A stretch of 16,772 nt of DNA from Stephanodiscus triporus (lineage: Eukaryota > Bacillariophyta > Thalassiosirophyceae > Thalassiosirales > Thalassiosiraceae), in contig JALLAZ010000346.1 in NCBI GenBank assembly GCA_036939755.1, forward strand, positions 1-16,772, read 5' to 3'. The position numbers and the translations under genes are program-made. Below the pieces are notes generated by a model. That model was not told where the DNA came from, did no database searches, and saw nothing but the letters and a program-made list of their open reading frames with translations. This document shows positions 8,583 through 16,577 of the stretch, piece after piece. Positions within the stretch are counted from its first letter, which is position 1, and each line of letters opens with the position of its first letter.

Positions 8583-10051
8583 ATGATGCGGACCCCGCTC
8601 CTCCTCTGGGCGGTCGCATCACGATCACGTTACTGCCACGTTCACGGCAAATATATCAGAGATACCGATAGAGGGCGCCACCGCGAAACGACGGCGTCCT
8701 CGCCGGGAGGTGTCACGTTCCGGAGAGGGGAGCTGGTCGTCGATGTTCCGGGACTGGGGATCAGGATGTGCGCGGGGATGTCCGTGGACATGATCGCGAT
8801 GGCGAATCGACCGGTGGCGGGTGCGTGGGACTCGGGCTTGAAATTCCACTCCATGCCCGACGGCGCGGCCGTATTCCCGACGACGGACGACGGGGGATAC
8901 GTATACGTGAGCAATTCCGAAATGAAGGAAGGCCTCGGCGGGGTGTACGGCCTGTACTTCGACGGCGATGGCAACGTCGTGGATTACAGGGAATTGCTAT
9001 CTGGAACCACGAGCAACTGCGGAGGCGGACGCACGCCATGGCAGACTTGGATATCGTGCGAGGAATACGGATCGGGACAGTGTTGGCAAGTGGGTACGTG
9101 TGCCGATCGTTGTTATGATATTTATATCCATGCATCATATGATGATGTTTGCCCCGCTCGATGTACCCCCGCCCGCGTATTTCGTTCGTTCACCGTCCCT
9201 CGGGTACCATTCTAACAAACAAACCGTGCACAGACCCGACGAATCGAAGACCACCGCAAATCACGAAGCTAGGCGGACCGGAGGGCGGCGTTTATGAATC
9301 CGTGGCCGTCGACGATCGCATTTCGCACCAGCCCACCTTTTACGTGTCCGAGGACAGCGAGACCGGTGCCCTGCGAAGGTACACCCCACCCATATTGTAC
9401 TCGAACGTTACCGATTCGCCCATCGTCAATTGGAATACACTCACTGCCGATGGTGGCGCCACCGAGTATCTGGTATTTCTCGATGACACCCGATTTGAAT
9501 GGACAACGGACGAGCGGGCGGCACGTTATTCTCAGTCCCAGTACTATCGTAACGTCGAGGGAATACACTACAACGATCGTCATCTTTACTTCGTATCGAA
9601 GAAGCTGTCGATGTTATTCATTCTCGATCTGGACGGCGGTACGTACACATCGTCATCGACGAAATATGGAATTTTGCCCGGAGGCGGTGATTTTGGTGGC
9701 ACACCCGATGCCATCCTAAATGAGGGCGATTACCTTTACTTCACGGAAGACGGCGGGAAGACTGCCGGCGTCTATGCCGTCCTAAGATCGACCGGCGAGC
9801 GGTATGCCATCTTCGAGGCCTACGACGATGTGTACAAAAACGACGAAACTACGGGATTGGCATTTAGTCCCGATGGGATGAAAATGTACGCTGCCTTCCA
9901 GGACTGCGGTTGCGGGAATTCGGAGGGTGGTTTGGATTATACCTGCGGCTGTCTGTTGGAATTCAGCCGCCACGATGGATACTCCTTCGATGGTTCCGCG
10001 CCGAGCCTGAAATTTCACTTGCCCGAGCGTTGGGAGGTTGAAAATGTCTAA
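8583..10051 (+). CDS. PhoX-type (DUF839) alkaline phosphatase-like secreted protein
   Basis: The PhoX/DUF839 family are beta-propeller enzymes; bacterial PhoX is a calcium- and iron-dependent phosphatase that frees phosphate from organic esters outside the cytoplasm. Exon 1 (8583-9093) and exon 2 (9234-10051) join into 443 codons, 442 residues. Family motifs are FHSMPDGAAVFP (about 86) followed by GGYVYVSNSEM, GVYGLYFDGDGNVVDYRELL, then NCGGGRTPWQTWISCEEYG (about 145-163). CWQVDP spans the splice and ITKLGGPEGGVYESVAVDD follows. Later come PDAILNEGDYLYFTEDGG and GLAFSPDGMKMYAAFQDCG. The start is the first of two adjacent ATGs; the preceding GTG-initiated extension is not a credible eukaryotic start. 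MMRTPLLLWAVA looks like the beginning of a signal peptide, though short. Several Cys in exon 2 (CGCGN, YTCGCLLEF) fit an extracellular protein. Catalytic activity on phosphate esters is inferred from the family; some DUF839 members are uncharacterised. Confidence 0.8.
9094..9233 (+). other. Intron of the PhoX-like gene
   Basis: The donor is CAAGTGG|GTACGTG and the acceptor GTGCACAG|ACCCGACG, 140 bp, with a perfect CTAAC branch-point word at 9212-9216. Joining G to AC makes an Asp codon and restores the conserved CWQVDP sequence. Confidence 0.85.
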
Positions 10052-10125
10052 AAGAGAAATATATGCCACCCATCCATTTCCCGCATGTGTACACACCATC
10101 ATAAATGGGTATTGATACAACGTAA

Positions 10126-10131
10126 ATAAAA
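10126..10131 (+). terminator. AATAAA polyadenylation signal of the PhoX-like gene
   Basis: AATAAA lies 75 bases after the stop codon, in the 101-bp gap before the convergent secreted-protein gene. The 3' ends of the two transcripts probably overlap or abut. Confidence 0.5.
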
Positions 10132-10152
10132 ACGTTTTGGTTTCTATCTATT

Positions 10153-10668
10153 TTATGCCTTTTTCCTCAAGTAAGACTTTCTGGGAGACGTTTCCTCATC
10201 ATATGACGTCCCAGCCACTAACGTCATAAAGAATTTTTCGTCAGAATTGCCACTCGACGAGGTGATGTGAACGTAGTAGGAGGCGGACCCCTGTGCCGTC
10301 CAGAAGTATGCCTCTAATGGAATGTCATCATCCTCACAAATGCCGGATATCATTCTTAAGTCACTTGGTTCCTCCAAGTCGTCGGGGCATTTGTCGTCGT
10401 TCGCGCCGTCGTCAACGTCTAGGTCCACCAAGACTTCAACAATCACGTACTCTTTTACCCCCTGAGTTTCTAGTATCAAGTCGGCGCCGTTCTGGATGCC
10501 TTCGATTTTGAACCAAACTCCGTCCTTGCCTGTTGACGGAGTCGCTCTGTAGGGAAGGGCGGATATCTTTGTGGCAGCCTTGCAGTACTCACTTGGCTGT
10601 GCGTTACCCGTGGCTAGGCCCACGGCAAGAAAGAGGGGAGCGAGTCGGATAATGTTTGAAATAATCAT
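10153..10668 (-). CDS. Small secreted protein, PPC-like beta-sandwich (hypothetical)
   Basis: One exon encodes 171 residues from ATG to TAA. The first 23 residues form a clear signal peptide: a short polar N-terminus, hydrophobic APLFLAVGLATG, and a probable cut after GNA before QPSEYC. The mature part has Cys in EYCKAAT, DDKCPDD and SGICEDD. The order GVWFKIEG, a variable acidic stretch, then YFWTAQGSASYYVHITSS and FFMTLVAG recalls the bacterial pre-peptidase C-terminal (PPC) beta-sandwich often found in extracellular proteins. That resemblance is by eye and uncertain. The acidic insert (VDLDVDDGANDDKCPDD) could bind cations. The C-terminus ends in basic RKSYLRKKA, with no membrane anchor visible. 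It converges with the PhoX-like gene, 101 bp apart. Function unknown. Confidence 0.7.
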   Translation of the reverse strand: MIISNIIRLAPLFLAVGLATGNAQPSEYCKAATKISALPYRATPSTGKDGVWFKIEGIQNGADLILETQGVKEYVIVEVLVDLDVDDGANDDKCPDDLEEPSDLRMISGICEDDDIPLEAYFWTAQGSASYYVHITSSSGNSDEKFFMTLVAGTSYDEETSPRKSYLRKKA

Positions 10669-11448
10669 TTGTTGAATGAGGAATGTTGTTGCTAACGCAT
10701 TATTCAGTCATGGCGTAGCCGGACGCAAACATTGGTTTCCGAGATATTAATAATTATGAGCTAATCTTATTTCATTCGCAGCCCTTTTACATGGCTGAGA
10801 GCTATTCTTTGGGCCACTCGTGCCCTTATTTTTCTTGGTCTGGACGTCTCCAGGACCTTGGGCCGCATTTGATCCTACTTCATACCCAAACGTGACTGCG
10901 TCTACTCGTGACACACATGTGGGGCTTGGTGGGCGCGCTGGTGGGTTTTTCGCAGGTGCACCAACAAGGAATACTTGTGGAATGCTAAAAGTGGCACCAA
11001 GGGTAACAACAGAAATATGTGTTGGTAGAACGGATGACCTCTGCTGGTGGTGAAATGCTTTCCATGGTTCCTTCGAGCAATCACCTCGAAGGATTGTCGA
11101 TGTGTTCGGGTTCATGCCTGGCACAAGCCCTCTTGGTATTGCTTACTCCTACATATTATGGTAGTACCATAACACGCGGCGTAAGAACGCGGATCGTAGA
11201 TACGACCCCACCTCTCGTTTCTGTCTAATTCCTACGTCAGTCAGCCATTTGAATGGCATATTCGTTTTCACGTGGAAAAGAGCTTTCCAACGGTGTGTCA
11301 AACTCCTACTGGGAGTCAGATCTAAGAAATAATGCCTTTTTAGGCGCCCTGTCTCAGAGAGCACGGAGAAGTGTAATCACCACGATGCTTTTAAATTGCG
11401 GCAAATGCACCTACCCCATTGCCCCATGTGCAACGAGTGGCGTCCTCC
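10669..11448. other. Intergenic region left of the transposon ORFs
   Basis: No gene can be supported. The longest frame is on the minus strand (10747-11115 from its first ATG) and has Pro/Lys-rich composition but no recognised motif; it may be worn transposon sequence. The stretch contains a 17-base palindrome at 11156-11172 and a second small one, TCGTAGATACGA, at 11194-11205. GCACCTACC at 11407-11415 reappears inverted at 13783-13791 and is a weak candidate for a transposon terminal repeat. Confidence 0.4.
11156..11172. repeat. 17-base perfect palindrome TTATGGTAGTACCATAA
   Basis: Two 8-base arms are exact inverted copies around a central G. It lies in non-coding DNA left of the transposon ORFs and could be a protein binding site or a remnant of an element end. 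Confidence 0.6.
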
Positions 11449-12174
11449 ATGCCTTCCGCTTCTGCCCGGCGATTTGGGTTACGTGGCGGAGGGGGGCGGT
11501 GTGGCGGCGGGAGAGACGGGGGGGGGGGCGGGGTGGCGGCGGGGGAGGACACTGGGGAGGTGGGGGAGGTGAGGAAAGTGGGGGACGTGGATGAGGGGGG
11601 GAAGATGGACGACGCAGCGGTGGTGCGAGACGAGGGGGGAGAGGGTGATGGTGGGGGGAAGGTTTCTGGTGACGTCAAGTGGAGTGGACATGAGGCTGAG
11701 CCGACTGAGCCGCACGTATCGCCGGGCCGCAAAAAGGCACGTCTCCTTGACGATGTTTTCGTTTTGGATGTGGTGGAGTCTCGTGGGTACACGATGGACC
11801 CCGATGTGGTTGGGTTGCAGGTCGAGGTTGTGGGGACGACCGAGTCCCAGCAAGGCCGGTCGTGCAGTGAGCATATGTGCTGTGGTGCGGCGTTGATCCG
11901 CGTTGGGAGCCACGTCTGCTTTCAGAAGACAAGGTTCTCGTGGAGGGATGGCAAGGAGGAGGACGTCCTGGAGGTGTATTTCCTCCAGGACGGCCTTGCC
12001 ACTTGCAAGGTCGGCTACTTGGGGAAACATCTTGCTTTCCGCGCTGACCATTACGATGGGCTGTGTGCGCGCATCCTTGAGGTTTACTCCTCCCATGGCG
12101 CAACTCCTTGCGTTGCAAAGCGGAACAAGTATCATTGCTTGGGGATGAGGGATATGTTTGCCGTAAGGAACTAG
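11449..12174 (+). CDS. Transposon-associated accessory ORF, unknown function
   Basis: The frame from the ATG at 11449 gives 241 residues and ends in TAG. The first 50 or so residues are a Gly/Asp/Val-rich low-complexity stretch encoded by G runs (11518-11560), so translation may really begin at the in-frame ATG at 11605. The C-terminal half looks like a folded domain: a basic GRKKARLL, then EHMCCGAALIRVGSHVCFQK, EEDVLEVYFLQDGLATCKVG, YLGKHLAFRADHYDGLCARI and LEVYSSH. Several Cys and His are present, but no standard zinc finger is formed. I have an impression, not verified, that similar ORFs accompany DDE transposases in diatoms and oomycetes. It could be a DNA-binding partner of the transposase or an unrelated gene. 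Confidence 0.5.
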   Translation: MPSASARRFGLRGGGGRCGGGRDGGGGGVAAGEDTGEVGEVRKVGDVDEGGKMDDAAVVRDEGGEGDGGGKVSGDVKWSGHEAEPTEPHVSPGRKKARLLDDVFVLDVVESRGYTMDPDVVGLQVEVVGTTESQQGRSCSEHMCCGAALIRVGSHVCFQKTRFSWRDGKEEDVLEVYFLQDGLATCKVGYLGKHLAFRADHYDGLCARILEVYSSHGATPCVAKRNKYHCLGMRDMFAVRN

Positions 12175-12281
12175 GTAATAATAATTATAATATAACATCG
12201 GTGAAATTAATGTTCCATAATATCATAATTAATAATATTAATAACTTTTGCATTAGTATCGTTTGTTCTATGACATTAAAT

Positions 12282-12287
12282 AATAAA
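12282..12287 (+). terminator. AATAAA polyadenylation signal of the accessory ORF
   Basis: AATAAA lies 107 bases past the stop codon of the accessory ORF, inside the AT-rich gap between the two convergent transposon ORFs. Confidence 0.4.
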
Positions 12288-12306
12288 AACAAATAAGACG
12301 ATGCCC

Positions 12307-12349
12307 GCGCGACAAGGGCTACTCATAATACGAGTAGCCCGTCTTGCGC
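12307..12349. repeat. Hairpin over the transposase stop codon
   Basis: Two 18-base arms (12307-12324 and 12332-12349) match at 15 of 18 positions around a 7-base loop. The inner nine pairs, GGGCTACTC with GAGTAGCCC, are exact. The transposase stop codon (12319-12321) lies in the left arm, so the hairpin would form at the 3' end of its reading frame and just after the accessory gene's AATAAA. Confidence 0.65.
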
Positions 12350-13535
12350 CACACATTTTTGACAACTAGCTCGACGATCGCAGCCACCGCCTGGATGATC
12401 CACCCCGACACGTCCTCGCGTTTCGCCACGCGAATGGGTTGGTTGGGGTCTTGTTCCAACATCCAAGATGTATACGCCTACGTCATGTGCGTCTTGTACG
12501 GCTTGTTGATGCCGACATCAATCGGCTGCACAAACCCAGTGCAACTGCCGGGGATAAACTTGATCTGAACGCCGAGTTTTTGGATGGCGTCGGCAACACT
12601 GCCGAGCATATGCACCTTGAACGAGTCGAGAAAAAGAATCGGAATGATTCCGACTGGTGCCACAATGACGTAGGGCGCGAGGACATGCTCCACCCAATGG
12701 AGCATGACCTCCTCGTTGAACCACGCCTTCTTCTGGGCAACTTGTGCTTGTCAATTGTCTCCCCCCTCACGCCCTTGTAGACGATGAAGGGTGTGAGGAA
12801 GTTGCCAGCGGCTGTAACCGTCAATGCGACGGTGCAGCGCTTGCTCTCGTCGCCCCCCTTTGGCATGTTGACGGTTCGATGGCTGCGAAAATTGAGGGTA
12901 GTCTTGGGCGACGAACCATAGAATTGGTTCGTTTGGTCCATGTTGATGGCCCAGCGAGGGTCGCGCGTGCGGCCAACCAACATGGGACGCACCAACTTCA
13001 AGTACTACCTGGCATCCTCACAGGCAGCCTCAGGAGGCTTCTGTGAGGTGTGAGTCGCGATACGATGCACCAGGTCATTCTGGTGCAGAAAGCGAGAGAT
13101 GCACATGTAGCATACGGGAAGGGTCTTCTTGGCAAATGCTGGCTTGTACTGAGCTGCCTTCTGGAGGACGGCAAAACGACTCACTGGAAGACCCCTGTCG
13201 TGCCACTCTGTGATGAACTCAATGAGTTCCTCCTTGATGTTGTCAAGGAAACCTTCAGGGCCCTTATGATTATGGGTCTAGTCAGCGACATCACTTGAAT
13301 CGGAGGACAGATCGTGTAGCCTGGCGTCGGCATGCCAGCAGAAGACAGAACTTGCAGGGACACCCAGCTCAGCCGCGGCACGAGCAAAGGAGAGTCTTTC
13401 TTCCTTCATCTTCTCGTCCACAAGAGATAGGACAAGGGCCTTCTCGCAATTGGAATACTGGTGACAAGGCTTAACATCTCCAGAAAGCCTCCGAGCAGCA
13501 CAAACGTGACTCTTGCCTCCTTTGTTGTAAATCAT
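12319..13535 (-). pseudogene. pogo/CENP-B-like DDE transposase, broken
   Basis: Such transposases bind terminal repeats through an N-terminal helix-turn-helix and cut with three aspartates. The N-terminus (13535 down to 13281) has a helix-turn-helix-like stretch, LSFARAAAELGVPASSVFCW. The core holds DPRWAINMDQTNQF (first Asp codon 12936-12938), ILFLDSFKVHML (second, 12625-12627) and GFVQPIDVGINKPYK (third, 12517-12519), so the last two Asp are 36 residues apart, fitting the pogo group. The frame is cut by TAG at 13278-13280, 13005-13007 and 12478-12480, and by a one-frame shift near 12734-12738, after which the text resumes as QKKAWFNEEVMLHW. Protein-like sequence continues across every interruption and ends at TAG 12319-12321 after KNVWRKTGYSYYE. 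It is almost certainly inactive unless stops are read through and the frameshift is a sequencing error. Confidence 0.82.
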
Positions 13536-15377
13536 GGTCAGGGGAGAATGAATTTGTGTGAGAATCTCGTGAACAGTGGAAAAGGGTCAACACTACGTAC
13601 AATCACTACACAGGTCCTAGTACAACATTAGGTGGGGGAATGGAGGTGCACCAAAAAAATAAGACAAAAAAAGGGTACCTACTAGGAATAATACAACAAG
13701 CCAAATCGCGTGCCAGTCATCCCTCTAGAGTACCTGCTTTCTGAAAATGTTTTTTTGGGGGTCCTTATGCCATGTGTTTTACGGTAGGTGCCCCACCCAA
13801 CCGGCCAGGTGTCTTCTAGATACATGGTTTTGCCTAAGTAAATTTCTACGACATTGGTGAACTATTATTTAAGAAAAATCACCTTTACTTAAACAGAATT
13901 TCATTTTCAGTCTCAAAATACTGAAGCAAATTTCTAATTAGATTTTAAATTTACTGAAGTAAATAACCACAAATCTCTCATTAATCTGGCCTATTAATTG
14001 AAGGCAAATTCAGGGCCAACTTCCAGTGGTGCCATAACATATTTTATGTTTGCAAGGACTAGTTCACTCATTAAACTAGTCCTTGCAAGCATAAAATATG
14101 TTGGTTGATAGCCCACCAGAGTCGCGGTGAATTTGCCTTCAATTTGTGGGTGGTGAATTGAGGTCAACTGTACAGAACTCTCTAAAGAATAGTGTATATG
14201 CAATAGCAAGGGGCCGGTAGGAGTAATACTACCAACACTCTTCCAACAATTGTCTAAGTCTTTCCATTACAAAACGCATGTACAATACTACCTACATGTA
14301 AAACAACGTAAAAGAAAAAGAAAAGAATCTCTTCTTGTATCGCTTATCTAACTTGGGACATTTATTTTTGGACATGGAGCAGTCCCATATCTCAATTGTA
14401 TTTGTGAATAACAAAAAAATCTCACTGTTTGAGTGACAAAATCACAAAACCCACCAGCCCCTGCTGCACCCAAACATTGCCCTTGACCTCCGCCATCACC
14501 CACTCTATCTAGAACCCAGTTCCATCATCCATAGCTATTGACTTGACCGCCACCACCGTTGTCCAGCTCCAAGCTGTTGCCCACTGTCATTGACCACCAG
14601 CGCTGCCATATTACTACACTACAAGGTGAGTTTTACCTTTTTATCATACCCATCCTCACCCCCCCTGCCATTGTTGCTATCTGCTGCTGCCATCATTGTT
14701 GCAGCAGTTGCCACCATCTCTATCATCAAGAACATGTGGGGTCAGTCTTTACATATTCATTGTGCAGCATGCAGCTCAAGAGGCAGAGGCTAGAGTAGGA
14801 GTGCAGAGGCTAAGGGCTGTACCGATGTCTCCAATCCCCCAGCAGATGCTGGCTTTTCCCTCAGGGATGCATCAACGTCTGTGGCCCTGATACCTGTGAT
14901 GTCTGCCTCCCCCCCTTCCAGCTACATACCACTCTTCCAACACCACTGACAGGGCAGCCGCCCACCACCACATCATGCATGGACCCTCAATGCACATATT
15001 GGTATATTTACCAAAAATTACATAAGCCTGCAAAGTTTTTGAATTTTGGATCTGGATGATTCCATTGTAAGTTTAAAATGGGCGCGATTCGATTTGTTCA
15101 GATGGTATCTTTATGATATTTACCATGTTTGTATGTGGCATAAATTGAAAATTCCAGAGTGGGATCAATGGATGAATGGTCAATCTATGCTGGTATGGTG
15201 ACAGGATTTTTATAAAATTTGATATATCCCTCCTAATAATAATAATGCAAATGGTCGGGTTTAATGAGACGGGTCCTCCCTGCTGTGCACAAAATCTTTT
15301 TTGTATATTTGCATTGCACTACGGTTGCAACAATTCCCTTTGCTCGCGGGAAAGTCAACGAATAGAAGTAATACGAA
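13536..15377. other. Long intergenic region with repeats, no supported gene
   Basis: No open frame here looks like a protein. Bases 13830-13990 are AT-rich with several inverted and direct copies of AAGTAAA(T) words. The large palindrome at 13996-14144 is listed separately. The word AATACTACC occurs near 14224 and again near 14283. From about 14440 to 14720 the plus strand is C/A/T-rich with loose CCACC and TTGAC repeats and a 7-bp CTGCTGC/GCAGCAG hairpin at 14684-14707. A small imperfect hairpin (ATGGTATC with GATATTTACCAT) is at 15102-15126. The 3' untranslated region of the MgtC-like gene lies at the right end. Confidence 0.5.
13996..14144. repeat. 149-bp imperfect palindrome (foldback/MITE-like or hairpin RNA)
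   Basis: The outer arms 13996-14012 and 14128-14144 are exact 17-base inverted copies (AATTGAAGGCAAATTCA). The inner arms 14036-14064 and 14074-14102 are 29 bases with one mismatch around a 9-base loop. The middle parts (23 and 25 bases) pair poorly. I see no clear target-site duplication at the borders. It could be a small foldback element or the DNA of a long hairpin transcript. Confidence 0.8.
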
Positions 15378-16577
15378 TTACATCAGTGAGGGACGATTCC
15401 GAAAACTCATATTTTTTGACATGCGAGTTGAAGTTGATCGAGTGATTTGCTCCTCCTCATGAGTTTTCAGCTTCTGAAATGCTTCTGCTCCTCCATATGA
15501 TTGTGCTATTTGTCCCGCCTCAACATCCTTGCCAACTAAATTCGTCCACTCATCTGTTCCACCCATTCGACTAGCGCCACTACTGGGGTCAGTACTAGTT
15601 GCGCCTTCAACAAATCGAGGACCAAAGCGCAAGAGCAAAAGATTCAGAGCGGTTGCGAAACTGGCAGCAAAGTACAGACCACCGCCACAAGCAATCCCAA
15701 CAGCTGCGCTGAGCCTGTAAAAAGCATGAAGCAACGTTTACGACACCATGCAAATGACATGTTCATGAGGTGAATTATGAGTTTTGAGCTTCATTCAACA
15801 ACTGGACCAGGAAAAGCACCTACCAAGTGGCTGCGGCGGTGGTAATGCCTTGGACGAGGTGGTGGCTTTCTCCAGTTATGGGATCTTTTTCACTAGACTT
15901 GACAATCAAACCAGCCCCCAAGAAACCCACTCCCGAGGGTATTGAGGCTGAAACTCGACTAGAATCCCACGACTTTTGTATTGTGTGTCGTTGGCCGATT
16001 CAGCGGATTAGATAGTTCGGATTCGTTGCGGTGGATTGTGAGTTTGCGAGGAAGAAAAGTTGCGACAATTTTACAAGTCTCTCAAAATTTCCCAACAATA
16101 CTAGATCAACGTCGCCCCGTCGCCCCCTCCCCACATGAATCCTCATGAGAAGCAAACAATAGTACTCACCATCGGTCCCTCTAAGAATCCAAAAGTAGAA
16201 TTGACTGTAAATAATGCGCTCCCCAGGCTCACTAACGCCATGGTTCTAATCCCCGCCGGTCGATCGCTCGATCTTCTTTCGTACCCGATCAAGCTTCCGA
16301 AGAAAACAGCCGATAACAAATGACGTCCGCGTTCACATTCCGCTCTTGATAAGAATAGCAATTCCGGATGACGACGGTAATCACAAATCGAATACCTAAA
16401 TAGGACATTCTCAAACTCGAGTCCGGATTCGTGCTCGTCGTCGCACGGAAGTGATAAGAATGGCTCGATGATGACCACGATCGATGTGCAGATCACGTAA
16501 AGGAGGCAGACCAAGTAAAAGACATATTTCTGCTGACTGAACTCGGTAAAGTAAGCTTTTAATGCGAAATAGTTCAT
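15378..16577 (-). CDS. MgtC/SapB-family membrane protein
   Basis: MgtC-family proteins are multi-pass membrane proteins tied to magnesium homeostasis and membrane ATPase control in bacteria; the role in algae is unknown. Three exons (16577-16170, 15972-15824, 15714-15378) join into 298 codons, 297 residues, ending in TAA. An N-terminal membrane segment (about 18-43) is followed by the family core: LLSAVFFGSLIGYERRSSD then RPAGIRTMALVSLGSALFTV (about 88-125), SWDSSRVSASIPSGVGFLGA (137-156) and HHLVQGITTAAATW (173-186). Next is a hydrophobic LSAAVGIACGGGLYFAASFA helix region (187-216), then a polar tail of about 80 residues. The RPAGxRT, D-x-SR and GVGFLGAG motifs are typical. The ATG at 16577 is the first in this frame after an upstream stop, though a further 5' exon cannot be excluded. 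A bacterial-type gene with introns suggests old transfer or organelle ancestry. Confidence 0.8.
15715..15823 (-). other. Intron 2 of the MgtC-like gene
   Basis: On the minus strand the donor is CCACTTG|GTAGGTGC and the acceptor CTTTTTACAG|GCTCAGCG, 109 bp. Splicing makes the Trp codon TG|G and joins TTAAATW to LSAAVG in frame. Confidence 0.8.
15973..16169 (-). other. Intron 1 of the MgtC-like gene
   Basis: The donor CCGATG|GTGAGTAC is strong. The only acceptor that keeps the conserved SRVSASIPSGVGFLG frame is ATACAAAAG|TCGTGG, an unusual AAG acceptor with no pyrimidine tract; a CTAAT branch-like word lies at about 16006-16010. The nearer TTCTAG gives the wrong phase. Length 197 bp. Confidence 0.65.

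Larger units (their letters stand above)
11449..13535. mobile_element. Decayed pogo-like DNA transposon with two convergent ORFs
   Basis: A minus-strand DDE transposase pseudogene and a plus-strand accessory ORF point at each other across an AT-rich 144-bp gap. The coordinates cover only the two ORFs; true ends were not found. The only inverted word shared by the flanks at plausible distances is GCACCTACC (11407-11415) with GGTAGGTGC (13783-13791), nine bases, which would give an element of about 2.4 kb. That is too short to be sure. Composition differs from the flanking host genes. Confidence 0.65.

Noticed and set aside
10747..11124. Minus-strand frame of about 120 codons
   Set aside because: It begins at GTG in the longest form, has no recognised motif or signal, and lies in likely transposon debris; left as non-coding.
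11479..12198. Minus-strand frame opposite the accessory ORF
   Set aside because: It is Pro/Ser/His-rich shadow sequence of the G-rich plus-strand ORF with no domain-like pattern.
13996..14144. CRISPR-like or tandem repeat reading of the palindromic region
   Set aside because: There are only two inverted arms, no array of direct repeats with spacers, and the genome is eukaryotic.
14559..14890. Overlapping plus-strand frames with hydrophobic stretches
   Set aside because: They come from a C/T-rich low-complexity region; the hydrophobic residues are a composition effect and three frames are open over the same bases.
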